Shown here: positions 37,731-46,352 of the stretch, piece by piece
Layout of the letters: every line of letters begins with the position of its first letter
Position numbering within the stretch: the first letter of the stretch is position 1
Assembly: GCF_000316625.1 (NCBI RefSeq)
Contig: NC_019676.1
Coordinates: 4,358,501-4,422,500, forward strand
Reading direction: 5' to 3'
From: Nostoc sp. PCC 7107
GTDB taxonomy: Bacteria; Cyanobacteriota; Cyanobacteriia; Cyanobacteriales; Nostocaceae
Length of the DNA stretch: 64,000 bases
Position numbers and translations under genes: made by a program
Notes under the pieces: model-generated
Told to the model about the DNA's origin: nothing
The model's input: only the letters and a program-made list of their open reading frames with translations
Database searches by the model: none

Positions 37731-37815
37731 CCTCCCACACCCCATACCTTACAACCTCATACTCTTACATACCTACACCCCCATACCCCCACACCCTTAA
37801 ACCCTTACACCCTCC
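37731..37815. repeat. CCCTTACACC-type degenerate short tandem repeat
   Basis: About 85 bp of cytosine-rich units such as CCCATACCTTACAACC, CCCCCATACCCCCACACCC and CCCTTACACCC. The opposite-strand form GGTGTAAGGGTGTAAG recurs near 43838-43870 and 49239-49254. Here it covers the last codons (GVRV and stop) of the ferritin-like gene. Confidence 0.6.
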
Positions 37816-38648
37816 CCAAAAGTTTTACGTTTTGGTAGTAACTGGAGAGTACTCAAAGCTATGCTGGCGAGTCGAGGTAGCAGTTGCGGTTGCAATATCT
37901 GCGAGTCAAACTTACTCATTCGCCGTTGGTTTTCTTGAATGCACACTTTAAGGAATTTTTCAAGTGTTAAATCTTGCCTAAACACACTGGCTCCGCTGGC
38001 GGTGAACCCAGCGCCATTGGGGTCAGCGTCACCAAAAGCTTTAATGACGCTGCTCAAAGCTCTGCCGTAGTACCAGAAAGTTTTGACACTTCGCAGTGGT
38101 AAAAACCCATGACCACGTTGAATTTGCAAATCAGTGAACCAGTTGACAAAAAATACAATATGCCGCACCTCTTCATCAACAATTGAGTCAAAGATTGTGA
38201 AGATTTGCTCAGGAAAAACTCTAGCTTCACGGGCAATTTCAAATAAGCCAAAGGCAAAAAAAGAATCGAGACATTCTTCAAAACCAAATTCAATGAATGT
38301 CTGCTCAAGGTTAGCGGGAATTTCTATAGGTGGACAGGCAGGCATCGGGATGTCATAACGCTCAATAAACACTTTCAGTAACCGAGCGTGACGAGATTCT
38401 TCTTCACCTTGGAGAGCGATCGCCTCTTGTAAAATGCCATTATCTAAAGTCTTGGCGTATTGACTGACGATAACTCCAGCTTGACGCTCTTTATTCAAAG
38501 CCTGACCCCAGAAAGGTATGCCGCGCAAAATTTCCAAGGCTGCACCATCTAGATCAGGCCAAGGGAGATGCTCAGGCTCATATCCCCTGTAGCTCTCCAT
38601 AAAACTACGACAGAATAATTCCTTATGATCAACAGAACCAATTTTCAT
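37797..38648 (-). CDS. Ferritin-like (di-iron type) protein
   Basis: A 283-aa helical protein. Metal-ligand pairs of a ferritin-like four-helix bundle can be read: EAIALQGEEESRHARLLKVF (E-x-x-x-H type), ECLDSFFAFGLFEIAREA and IVDEEVRHIVFFVNWF (E-x-x-H). The N-terminal helices begin SVDHKELFCRSFMES. Similar proteins of unknown substrate occur in cyanobacteria. It lies between the nucleosidase gene and, divergently, the RND/HpnA/HpnH group, so an oxidative step on a hopanoid or other lipid is possible but unproven. The final residues (EGVRV) are encoded by a tandem repeat. Confidence 0.7.
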   Translation of the reverse strand: MKIGSVDHKELFCRSFMESYRGYEPEHLPWPDLDGAALEILRGIPFWGQALNKERQAGVIVSQYAKTLDNGILQEAIALQGEEESRHARLLKVFIERYDIPMPACPPIEIPANLEQTFIEFGFEECLDSFFAFGLFEIAREARVFPEQIFTIFDSIVDEEVRHIVFFVNWFTDLQIQRGHGFLPLRSVKTFWYYGRALSSVIKAFGDADPNGAGFTASGASVFRQDLTLEKFLKVCIQENQRRMSKFDSQILQPQLLPRLASIALSTLQLLPKRKTFGEGVRV

Positions 38649-39040
38649 AAGTAAAGTTATGTGTGTTTAAAATTGCAGTCAGATCCAGGATGATGTAGTA
38701 AGTAACACAAGTTGGTTTTCAGCATAGAGTAATACATTACTGATTACCTAGTGCAGTTCGGCGTAAATAAACAGACCATCTGGAATTGCGAAAAGGCTTA
38801 GTATCACTATTCTTTCTTTTTCCTTTTGACTTTTTACTTTTGCCTTGTTGTACTAGTGCTGCGTGCTAAGTATTAATTATTAAGTGTTTAAGTAGGAGAA
38901 ATTTTTTTACCGTTTATCCTTTATGCTTTTTTAAGAAACCCATTAAGTAAAATTGCCCACCTAAAGAAACTAAACCACCCAAACTTGAGACGATTAATGT
39001 AGCATGACAATTAATTGGGACACCAGCACAATTTTCCAAG
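38649..39040. other. Divergent intergenic region with MITE copy B
   Basis: About 390 bp between the ferritin-like and RND genes, with the element at 38748-38856. On the minus strand, 38914-39040 reads as protein-like codons (CHATLIVSSLGGLVSLGG, then FYLMGFLKKHKG and stop), which may be the end of a lost gene or a tiny membrane protein without a clear start. Confidence 0.5.
38748..38856 (-). repeat. MITE-like element, CTAGTACA family, copy B
   Basis: A 109-bp element with inverted ends CTAGTGCA and TGTACTAG (one mismatch). Read on the minus strand it aligns end to end with 10049-10159. It sits in the shared promoter region of two divergent genes. Confidence 0.8.
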
Positions 39041-41737
39041 ATGGTAAAGCTTAGTAGCGCAAAATCTGCACGAGAACGCTTCAATATTTCCAAATTGGCA
39101 ATTGACTTCTCGTGGTTAACAGTGAGTTTCTGGATTGCTGTAACGGTAGCTGGGCTTTTGGCTTTCAGTTCCCTCAAATATGCTTTGTTTCCAGATATTA
39201 CTTTCCCTGTGGTGGTAGTCAGCGCCACAGCACCACTGACAACAGCAATTGATACAGAAGCCAAGCTCACTAAACCAATCGAAGAGCGCCTACGCTCTGT
39301 GGAAGGACTAGATGTTCTGCGTTCATCTGCCTATCCTGGTCAAACTGCCGTTAGTTTAGCTTTTGCAGTCGGTACTGATTTAGAAAAATCCACCAGCAAT
39401 GTAGAAACTGCGCTTAAGCAATTAAGTCTGCCCCAGGGCGCAAATTACAAAATTATTCCCCTGAACCTGAACGAATCAGCAGCCGTTAGCTACACCCTAG
39501 AGAGTTCCTCGCAGAATCTCACAGAATTGACTAAGGTAGCAGAAGACCAAATTATCCCAGTCATTGCCAAAGTGCCGGGAGTCTTGAAAGTCAATTTGTT
39601 GGGAGCGCCCAGCCCTAAGCCAGCATTGCCCACAGCCCAAAATGCAGCCGCATTAACCCAAGGTGGAGCCACATTAGTGCGGTTTAATGGGCAAGATGCG
39701 CTGGCTTTTCAAGTCATCAAACGGGGTAAAGCCAACACCTTAGAAGTGGTGAGTCGCGTAGAAAAAGAAGTTCAAAAGCTCACAACTAACCTCAAGGATG
39801 TCAAGCTCACCCTAGCTGCTACCCAAGCCGAGTATATTCGTCATGCCACCAAATCAACCATTGACGCGCTGATTGAAGCAATCGTGTTGGCTATTGTCGT
39901 GATCTTTCCTTTCTTGTGGAACTGGCGAGCCACCTTAATTTCCGCATTGGCGATTCCGACTTCTTTGTTGGCGACGTTTATCGTCATGGCAATTTTCGGC
40001 TTCAACTTAGAAACAATTACATTGTTAGCTTTGGCATTAGTCATTGGTAGCGTGATTGATGATGCCATCATCGATGTCGAAAATATTATGCGGCATATTG
40101 AGGAAGGAGAAAGCCCTCGTCAAGCCGCTTTCTCCGCCACTCGTGAAATCGGGTTAACCGTTGTCGCCACCACAGCTACAGCAGTGGCGGTGTTTTTACC
40201 GATTGGTTTGATGGGTGGTGTTGTTGGGCAGTTCTTCAAGCCCTTTGGGATTACAGTTTCTGCTTCTTATATTGCTTCTACCTTAGTAGCCCGTACACTG
40301 TCACCAGTGTTAGCTACTTACTGGCTTAAACCAATCTCTACCAATGCTCCTCCAAAGGAAGGAAAGCTGTGGTCAGGTTTTGCCCAAGTCTACCGTAACC
40401 TGCTGTATTGGTCGTTAAATCACCGCAAAACAGTAGTTTTATTAGCTGTTATCAGCTTTGTAGTCGGTATTGCCCTAGTGCCATTCATTCCCAAAGGATT
40501 TATCCCAAAACTAGACCGGGGCGAATTTAATATTACTTATACTGCTCCCTTGCCACAAATACCTGATTTAGCCGCTTTACAAAAACAGGCGGCACAGGCA
40601 GCACAAGCGGGAATTCCCTTGTCATCTCAACCCCCTATTTCCCTGCCTAACCCGCTAAATGAATCTCTGGAAGTTGCCAAGAAACTAGAAGCGGTGGTGA
40701 GAAAATCGCCAGCAGTGGAAACAGTATTTACTACTGTGGGTTCCCGCGAAGGCGAACCAAATAAAGGTACGCTTTACGTCAAGCTAAAGGAAGAGCGAGA
40801 CCTGAAGACGGCGGAAGTACAAGACCAGATACGCGCTCAGTTGCCTAATTTGCCCGGTGTAACTACCAGTGTGGAAGACATTCAATTTATCGATACTGGT
40901 GGACAAAAACCTCTACAGGTATCATTGCAGGGAGAGAATCTGCAAGAACTGAATAAAGCAGCCCAAGCGATTAAAGAACGCATCGCCAAAATACCGGGAT
41001 TCGCTGATGTGACGGTAACAGGTGACACGAAGAACCAGGGGGGAATTTTTCAAATTGAGCGACTGAATAATCAACGAGTAGCTTATATCAGTGCCAATCT
41101 AGGGCAGGATTTATCTTTGGGTAATGCTACAGACAAAATCGTCGCCGAAGCCAAAGAAGTGTTACCCGCTGGTGTAACTTTAGACTTAGGGGGTGACTCT
41201 GCCCGCCAAAACGAAGTATTTAGCAGTTTTGCTTCTACTTTGGTGCTATCGGCACTTTGCATCATTGTCGTACTGATTTTGTTGTTCCGAAGTTGGATAG
41301 ACCCCGTAGTTATTGGTGTTTCATTGCCTTTATCAATTATCGGAGCCATGATGGCTTTACTCTTGACAAAGAGTGATTTTGGCATGATTTCCTTAATTGG
41401 CTTTGTATTTTTGTTGGGGCTAGCAAACAAAAATGCGATCGTTTTGGTGGATTACATCAATCAACTGCGTCAAGCTGGTTTGAGCCGCAAAGAAGCCATC
41501 TTAAAGGCTGGGCCAGTGCGCCTTAGACCAATTATGATGACCACTGTTTCCACACTGTTAGGCATGTTACCCATTGCTTTGGGACTTGGTGCTGGTTCAG
41601 AATTGCGATCGCCTATGGCTGTGGCTATTGCTGGAGGCTTGATCAGTTCCACAATCCTCAGCTTAATTGTTGTACCCGTAGTTTACGCCATCTTAGATGA
41701 CTGGTTTCCGCGGTTTCGTCAGGAGGCAAAAAATTAA
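39041..41737 (+). CDS. RND-family transporter, short AcrB-like
   Basis: An 898-aa inner-membrane RND protein. Helix 1 about 27-46; first periplasmic loop; helix block with LALALVIGSVIDDAIIDVENI (proton-relay Asp 340-341) and RQAAFSATREIGLTVVATT; second loop with ETVFTTVGSREG and DIQFIDTGGQKPLQVSLQG; second block with PLSIIGAMMALLLTKSDFG and LRPIMMTTVSTLLGMLPIALG. It is about 150 residues shorter than AcrB, with reduced periplasmic loops. The stop overlaps the hpnA start (TAATG), so it is co-expressed with hopanoid genes and might move hopanoids or export drugs; no adaptor gene is adjacent. Confidence 0.92.
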   Translation: MVKLSSAKSARERFNISKLAIDFSWLTVSFWIAVTVAGLLAFSSLKYALFPDITFPVVVVSATAPLTTAIDTEAKLTKPIEERLRSVEGLDVLRSSAYPGQTAVSLAFAVGTDLEKSTSNVETALKQLSLPQGANYKIIPLNLNESAAVSYTLESSSQNLTELTKVAEDQIIPVIAKVPGVLKVNLLGAPSPKPALPTAQNAAALTQGGATLVRFNGQDALAFQVIKRGKANTLEVVSRVEKEVQKLTTNLKDVKLTLAATQAEYIRHATKSTIDALIEAIVLAIVVIFPFLWNWRATLISALAIPTSLLATFIVMAIFGFNLETITLLALALVIGSVIDDAIIDVENIMRHIEEGESPRQAAFSATREIGLTVVATTATAVAVFLPIGLMGGVVGQFFKPFGITVSASYIASTLVARTLSPVLATYWLKPISTNAPPKEGKLWSGFAQVYRNLLYWSLNHRKTVVLLAVISFVVGIALVPFIPKGFIPKLDRGEFNITYTAPLPQIPDLAALQKQAAQAAQAGIPLSSQPPISLPNPLNESLEVAKKLEAVVRKSPAVETVFTTVGSREGEPNKGTLYVKLKEERDLKTAEVQDQIRAQLPNLPGVTTSVEDIQFIDTGGQKPLQVSLQGENLQELNKAAQAIKERIAKIPGFADVTVTGDTKNQGGIFQIERLNNQRVAYISANLGQDLSLGNATDKIVAEAKEVLPAGVTLDLGGDSARQNEVFSSFASTLVLSALCIIVVLILLFRSWIDPVVIGVSLPLSIIGAMMALLLTKSDFGMISLIGFVFLLGLANKNAIVLVDYINQLRQAGLSRKEAILKAGPVRLRPIMMTTVSTLLGMLPIALGLGAGSELRSPMAVAIAGGLISSTILSLIVVPVVYAILDDWFPRFRQEAKN

Positions 41738-42720
41738 TGCAGGCCTTTGTCACAGGGGGAACCGGTTTTGTCGGTTCTCATTTGGTGCGGTTGTTACTGC
41801 AACAAGGATACAAAGTCACGGCGTTGGTGCGTCCTAGCAGCAATCTTGACAATTTGCGCGGCTTGGATGTGGAACTTGTCAAAGGCGATTTGACTGATCC
41901 TGATATTTGGCAACAAATGCAGGGTTGTCAATACTTGTTTCATGTCGCCGCCCATTATTCTCTGTGGCAAGTAGATAGACAACTACTGTATCGTTACAAC
42001 GTCATCGGTACACGCAATGTCCTCGAAGCCGCCCGCAAAGCCGACATTGAACGCACTGTTTATACCAGTTCAGTATCAGCTATAGGAGTTGGCTTAGGAG
42101 GTAAACCTGTCGATGAAACTTATCAAAGTCCAGTAGAAAAACTGATTGGTAGTTACAAACAGTCAAAATTTCTCGCCGAACAAGAAGCTAAACAAGCTGC
42201 CGCTAGAGGGCAAGATGTCGTAATTGTCAACCCTAGTAGCCCAATTGGTTCTTTAGATATCAAACCCACACCCACCGGAGATATTATCCTGCGGTTTTTG
42301 CGGCGAGAAATGCCCTTTTATCTAGACACTGGGTTGAATTTTATCGATGTGCGGGATGTGGCTTGGGGACATTTACTCGCGTTGCAAAAAGGTAAAGCAG
42401 GCGATCGCTATATCTTAGGACACCAAAACCTCAGCCTCAAGCAACTACTAGAACAACTTGCCGAAATCACTAATCTACCCGCCCCTCAGCGCACTATCCC
42501 CCCTTGGATACCCTTGAGTGTCGCTTGGATTGATGAGACAATTCTCGCACCGCTAGGAAAAACGCCTTCAGTCCCCATCGATGGTGTCCGTATGGCTCAA
42601 CAACACATGTATTATGACGCTAGTAAAGCTGTCCGAGAGTTGGGGCTACCCCAGTCTCCCTTAAAAGCAGCCCTAAAAGATGCTGTGGATTGGTTCATCG
42701 CTGAGGGTTATGTCAAATGA
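41737..42720 (+). CDS. hpnA: Hopanoid-associated NAD-dependent sugar epimerase HpnA
   Basis: A 327-aa extended short-chain dehydrogenase. Rossmann start MQAFVTGGTGFVGSHLVRLL (G-x-x-G-x-x-G), VELVKGDLTD, VAAHYSLW, YTSSVSAIG, the catalytic Tyr-Lys in SYKQSKFLAEQEA, and NPSSPIGSLDIKPTPTGDII. The combination AHYSLW and PSSPIG with DIKPTPTG is characteristic of HpnA, found next to hopanoid genes. Its exact reaction is unsettled; modification of the hopanoid side chain sugar is supposed. It overlaps the RND gene and precedes hpnH by 85 bp. Confidence 0.93.
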   Translation: MQAFVTGGTGFVGSHLVRLLLQQGYKVTALVRPSSNLDNLRGLDVELVKGDLTDPDIWQQMQGCQYLFHVAAHYSLWQVDRQLLYRYNVIGTRNVLEAARKADIERTVYTSSVSAIGVGLGGKPVDETYQSPVEKLIGSYKQSKFLAEQEAKQAAARGQDVVIVNPSSPIGSLDIKPTPTGDIILRFLRREMPFYLDTGLNFIDVRDVAWGHLLALQKGKAGDRYILGHQNLSLKQLLEQLAEITNLPAPQRTIPPWIPLSVAWIDETILAPLGKTPSVPIDGVRMAQQHMYYDASKAVRELGLPQSPLKAALKDAVDWFIAEGYVK

Positions 42721-42739
42721 AGTGTGAAGTATGAATTAT

Positions 42740-42767
42740 GAAGTATGAAACGTAAATTTCATACTTC
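42740..42767 (+). repeat. Hairpin between hpnA and hpnH
   Basis: An 11-bp perfect stem, GAAGTATGAAA with TTTCATACTTC, around a 6-base loop. A related AAGTAT-rich sequence with a CTTTCATACTT segment follows the phosphoesterase gene at 2535-2570. It may attenuate or process the operon mRNA. Confidence 0.5.
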
Positions 42768-42805
42768 AGACTTTTATGTACTTATAAGAGAGGAGTAATA
42801 AAAAA

Positions 42806-43825
42806 GTGGGAATTAATCTACAACAAGCTATGGATATTGGGAAGTATCTGGTGACTCAGCGCTTCTTAGGACGCAAACGCTTCCCTTTGATATTGATGTT
42901 AGAACCTCTATTTCGCTGTAATCTGGCTTGTTCTGGTTGTGGTAAAATTCAGCATCCCGTGGAAGTTCTCAAACGTAATTTGACTCCTGAAGAATGCTTT
43001 ACAGCTGTGGAAGAGTGTGGCGCACCTGTAGTTTCCATTCCTGGAGGAGAACCGCTACTCCATCCCCAAATTGATGAAATTGTGCGCGGGTTAGTAGAAC
43101 GCAAGAAATATGTTTACTTGTGTACCAATGGGTTGTTACTAGAAAAAAGCCTCGATAAATTTCAACCTTCTCCTTACTTTACTTTCAGCGTCCACCTAGA
43201 TGGAATGCGTGAATGGCATGATAAATGTGTCGATCGCAAAGGCGTGTTTGATACTGCCGTACAAGCCATTCGTGCAGCCAAAGCCAAAGGTTTTCGCGTC
43301 ACCACCAATACAACAATCTTTGAAGGTGCAGATATCAAAGAAATGCAAGAATTCTTTGATTTTCTCGATAGCCTGAACATTGATGGGATGATGATTTCCC
43401 CTGGCTATAGCTATGAATGGGCCCCAGATCAAGATCATTTCCTCCAGCGCGAACAAACCCGCGCCCTCTTCCGGGAAATTCTCACTCCCTACACATCAGG
43501 TAAGAAAAACTGGAACTTCAACCATAATCCTTTGTTCCTAGACTTTTTGATTGGGGAAAAAGACTACGAATGTACACCTTGGGGAAGTCCCAGTTATAGT
43601 GTTCTTGGTTGGCAAAAACCCTGTTATTTGTTGAACGAAGGGCATTACACCAGTTTTAAAGAATTGCTAGACAAAACAGACTGGAGTAAATACGGCCGCG
43701 CCAGTGGTAATCCCCAATGCGCTGATTGTATGGTTCACTGCGGTTACGAACCAACTGCCGCGATGGATGCGATGCAACCGCAAAACATCGCCCGTTCCCT
43801 GAGTACGGTGTTTGGTAAGAGTTAG
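42806..43825 (+). CDS. hpnH: Adenosyl-hopene transferase HpnH (radical SAM)
   Basis: HpnH adds an adenosyl group to diploptene, the first step in making C35 hopanoids. The 339-aa product starts with GTG at 42806 (reading [21 protein letters not shown]) after GAGGAG. The iron-sulfur site is CNLACSGC (C38, C42, C45), followed by [20 protein letters not shown] and [13 protein letters not shown]. The C-terminal end holds further cysteines ([16 protein letters not shown]). Sequence and neighbourhood agree. The squalene-hopene cyclase gene is not in this window. Confidence 0.96.
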   Translation: MGINLQQAMDIGKYLVTQRFLGRKRFPLILMLEPLFRCNLACSGCGKIQHPVEVLKRNLTPEECFTAVEECGAPVVSIPGGEPLLHPQIDEIVRGLVERKKYVYLCTNGLLLEKSLDKFQPSPYFTFSVHLDGMREWHDKCVDRKGVFDTAVQAIRAAKAKGFRVTTNTTIFEGADIKEMQEFFDFLDSLNIDGMMISPGYSYEWAPDQDHFLQREQTRALFREILTPYTSGKKNWNFNHNPLFLDFLIGEKDYECTPWGSPSYSVLGWQKPCYLLNEGHYTSFKELLDKTDWSKYGRASGNPQCADCMVHCGYEPTAAMDAMQPQNIARSLSTVFGKS

Positions 43826-43963
43826 GTTAAGAAGAAAAGGGTGTAAGGTTGTAAGGGTGTAGGGGTTGAAGGTGGGTTGGAACACCTTAACTCTTATACC
43901 CTTAAATATTTATTTGCTTCCAAGCATTAATTTTTACTTTTATTGAAATATAAGGAATAGAAA

Positions 43964-44335
43964 ATGGCAGAAGCTAAAAATGTACTCGGCACAGATTTAG
44001 AAGTCTGTTGTACTTCACCGATGACTGGTTATTACCGTGATGGTTACTGTAGTACAGGTGGGCAAGATTTGGGGATGCACGTTGTCTGCGCCCAAGTAAC
44101 AGCAGAATTTTTGGAGTTTACCAAATCACGGGGTAATGATTTGAGTACACCAATGCCACAATATAATTTTCCCGGATTACGGCCTGGCGATCGCTGGTGT
44201 TTGTGTGCCGCACGTTGGCAAGAAGCAATGGATGCTGGTGTTGCACCACCTGTAGCTCTGGAAGCCACTCACGCTAGAGCCGTGGAAGCCTGTTCGTTAG
44301 TAGATTTAAAAAAATACGCTCTTTCTGCGTCCTAA
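43964..44335 (+). CDS. DUF2237 family protein
   Basis: A 123-aa small protein: NVLGTDLEVCCTSPMTGYYRDGYCSTGGQDLGMHVVCAQVTAEFLEFTKSRGNDLSTPMP, then GLRPGDRWCLCAARWQEAMDAGVAPPVALEATH. The repeated Cys and His residues and GDRWCLCA are family hallmarks. Function is unknown. It follows hpnH by 140 bp in the same direction, with a GGTGTAAGGG tandem repeat between, and may be part of the same locus by position only. Confidence 0.88.
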   Translation: MAEAKNVLGTDLEVCCTSPMTGYYRDGYCSTGGQDLGMHVVCAQVTAEFLEFTKSRGNDLSTPMPQYNFPGLRPGDRWCLCAARWQEAMDAGVAPPVALEATHARAVEACSLVDLKKYALSAS

Positions 44336-44414
44336 AACGGCAAGTTTTCGATGAATTATATAGCTGTTATAACTGCGGAATTACTAAATTTTCACCATGC
44401 TGTAATTGATTTTG

Positions 44415-44451
44415 AAATACAGACGTGCATTAAGCACATCTGTATTTTCTG
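44415..44451 (+). terminator. Hairpin terminator after the DUF2237 gene
   Basis: Arms AAATACAGACGTGC (44415-44428) and GCACATCTGTATTT (44434-44447) pair with one mismatch around ATTAA, followed by further T residues. The GACGTGC core recalls the palindrome at 3312-3349. Confidence 0.6.
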
Positions 44452-44565
44452 GTTACTTGCTTTTTAGATTTACGACGTAATTAAAAATTTGGGTTAACAA
44501 ATAAAATACACCACAATCTAAAATCAGTACTATTAAACTGAATCAATCGTACTGAATCAAAGTTA

Positions 44566-45396
44566 TTAACTGGCTTTGACATTTACAGCATTTAATTGCT
44601 CAAGCAAGGCAATGACATCGCTGCGGCTGAGTTTTTCTTTACCATTGGCTAGAGCATCAATCGTACCATGTGCCAAAGTTAAGGGAATTTGACAAAAGTT
44701 TAAAGCAGGGCCAGTAGGCAAAGCTTTAGTATAAGCATCTGCTAACGCTAAGTTGCGTAGGGCATACTCTTGCATTTCTGTTACTGTCCAACCTTCTGGA
44801 AAGAAGTCTACACCACGTCCCATATCTTCAATATGGTTGCGGAGAATGTTCACAGATTGTAAGCCACGACCAAAGCCAATTGCTAGAGTGCGGTTGGTTT
44901 GTGTACCATCGTACCAAGTCCATAAATCAGAAAGTAATAATCCAACTGCGCCTGCAACCCCAAAGGTGTAACGATCTAAATCAGACTCTGTTTCAATTTT
45001 CCAGTTTCTGTCTGCCCAATAAGCCATCCGATCGGCCATTGCTGCGGTTGCATCCCAAATTCGTGGTGCAATAGTCTCAGGGGCTAATAATGACCATTCC
45101 CTGACTCTCAGAGTTACTTCTGCTAAAACATCCTCGTAGCCACTAAATCCTACTGAGAAAGCATCAACTGCAAAGCCATCAACTCCTGCTTGTAATGTCA
45201 AACTAATCTTGTGTAACAGTTGTGCCTTTGTAGAATTATCCAGTTCTGGATGATCTTCAATTTCATCAATGGCACGCATACACAAATATGCTGATGCAAC
45301 GGCTTCTTGCAATCCTGACGGTAAAATACTAATTGGAATATAAAAAGTTCGACTAGTTTCTTTAAGGATTTGCAAGGCATCACCACGTAAATCCAT
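44566..45396 (-). CDS. Squalene/phytoene synthase-family protein
   Basis: A 276-aa head-to-head prenyl synthase-like protein. The ATG at 45396 (MDLRGDALQILKETSRTFYIPI) follows GGGGAG at good spacing. First Asp-rich motif: YLCMRAIDEIEDHPEL. Second region: QSVNILRNHIEDMGRGVDFFPEGW, in which Asn stands where the usual first Asp of D-x-x-E-D occurs. The family joins two C15 or C20 diphosphates. Near hopanoid genes a squalene-forming role (HpnC/HpnD-like) is attractive, but the altered motif leaves activity and product open. It is convergent with the HpnH unit. Confidence 0.8.
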   Translation of the reverse strand: MDLRGDALQILKETSRTFYIPISILPSGLQEAVASAYLCMRAIDEIEDHPELDNSTKAQLLHKISLTLQAGVDGFAVDAFSVGFSGYEDVLAEVTLRVREWSLLAPETIAPRIWDATAAMADRMAYWADRNWKIETESDLDRYTFGVAGAVGLLLSDLWTWYDGTQTNRTLAIGFGRGLQSVNILRNHIEDMGRGVDFFPEGWTVTEMQEYALRNLALADAYTKALPTGPALNFCQIPLTLAHGTIDALANGKEKLSRSDVIALLEQLNAVNVKAS

Positions 45397-46352
45397 GTTG
45401 TCACTCCCCTCTGAGTTTTTACACCACATGCAGTTGAAAGTTGTTTGATGATCCGGGATATACTTTTTACTCAATCTGAAAATCTTGAGATGCGTTAGTA
45501 TTTCATCTAAAGATTAATAGTCTTTGTATCATAATTAACGAAAAATTCAAACCTATTAAATTCATGTCTAGTATATAGGACTTTGGTTACTGAAATTTGT
45601 TCTGTGTGATTTGATATATTGAGCAAGCATAATTTTTTGCTGTAAATATAAACAACTATGCTAAAATTCGGCAAATTATATAATTTAGTTGTTCCGTAGC
45701 GATGCGCCAATTGATACGAGCAGATGCCCCCAGTCTGAAGACATCATAGCAATGCTAGATCAGATTTCTGCATTGTAGAAATATTCTAAAAAACAGAATA
45801 AAATCTCTCAAAAAATGCGTATGCCTGTAGATGTCAATAAATAGCTGACTGTAAACTGCCGGAAAACTTTAATGTAAAAATTCAGGAGTCAGAAGTCAGA
45901 ATACAGAATGACTGGTACATCAATGTTTTGCTAGACTGAGATTCTCATAGTTCCAAACTATGAGTCATCAAACTGTGATCACTTGTGATTTCTGTATTCT
46001 GTATTCTGTATTCTGAATACTTACACTTTAACTACCGACCAAATAGCTTTGCGAAATGCAATATTGTTACTAGACAAAAAATCTTCAAATCAAATTTAGA
46101 AGATGAATCTGACTAGATAGAGGAAAATACTTTCAACGAACTCCCTAACTTCAAGATAATTGGTACTTACAGCATATTTTAAATGATTGAAGTACACGAT
46201 TTAAATCTCAAAACTAGGTAGATAGCTTGCTCTTATTCAAAAATCAGAGTTATGAATTTTGCTATCAATATTTTTTGAATCTTTTTACGCCAAAACCCCT
46301 AATACACTATAGTGTATTAGGGGTTTTGATAATTAAAATCTGAGGTCACTTA
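45397..46352. other. Intergenic region, about 950 bp, repeat-rich
   Basis: The longest gene-free stretch. Two copies of a CAGAATACAGAAT motif in inverted orientation (45881-45910 and 45991-46020, the latter as tandem ATTCTGT units) bracket about 80 bp. The first 300 bp are AT-rich, likely the promoter of the squalene/phytoene synthase-family gene. It ends with the terminator at 46291-46328. No protein or tRNA was recognised. Confidence 0.5.
46291..46328 (-). terminator. Perfect 38-bp palindromic terminator
   Basis: A self-complementary sequence beginning CAAAACCCCTAATACACT and ending with its exact complement, 25 bp past the stop of the aminotransferase gene. Read leftwards the stem ends in TTTTG followed by T-containing DNA. 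Confidence 0.75.

Noticed and set aside
37731-37815. Possible CRISPR array from repeated CCCTTACACC units
   Set aside because: Units are 7-16 bp, degenerate and without unique spacers of regular length.
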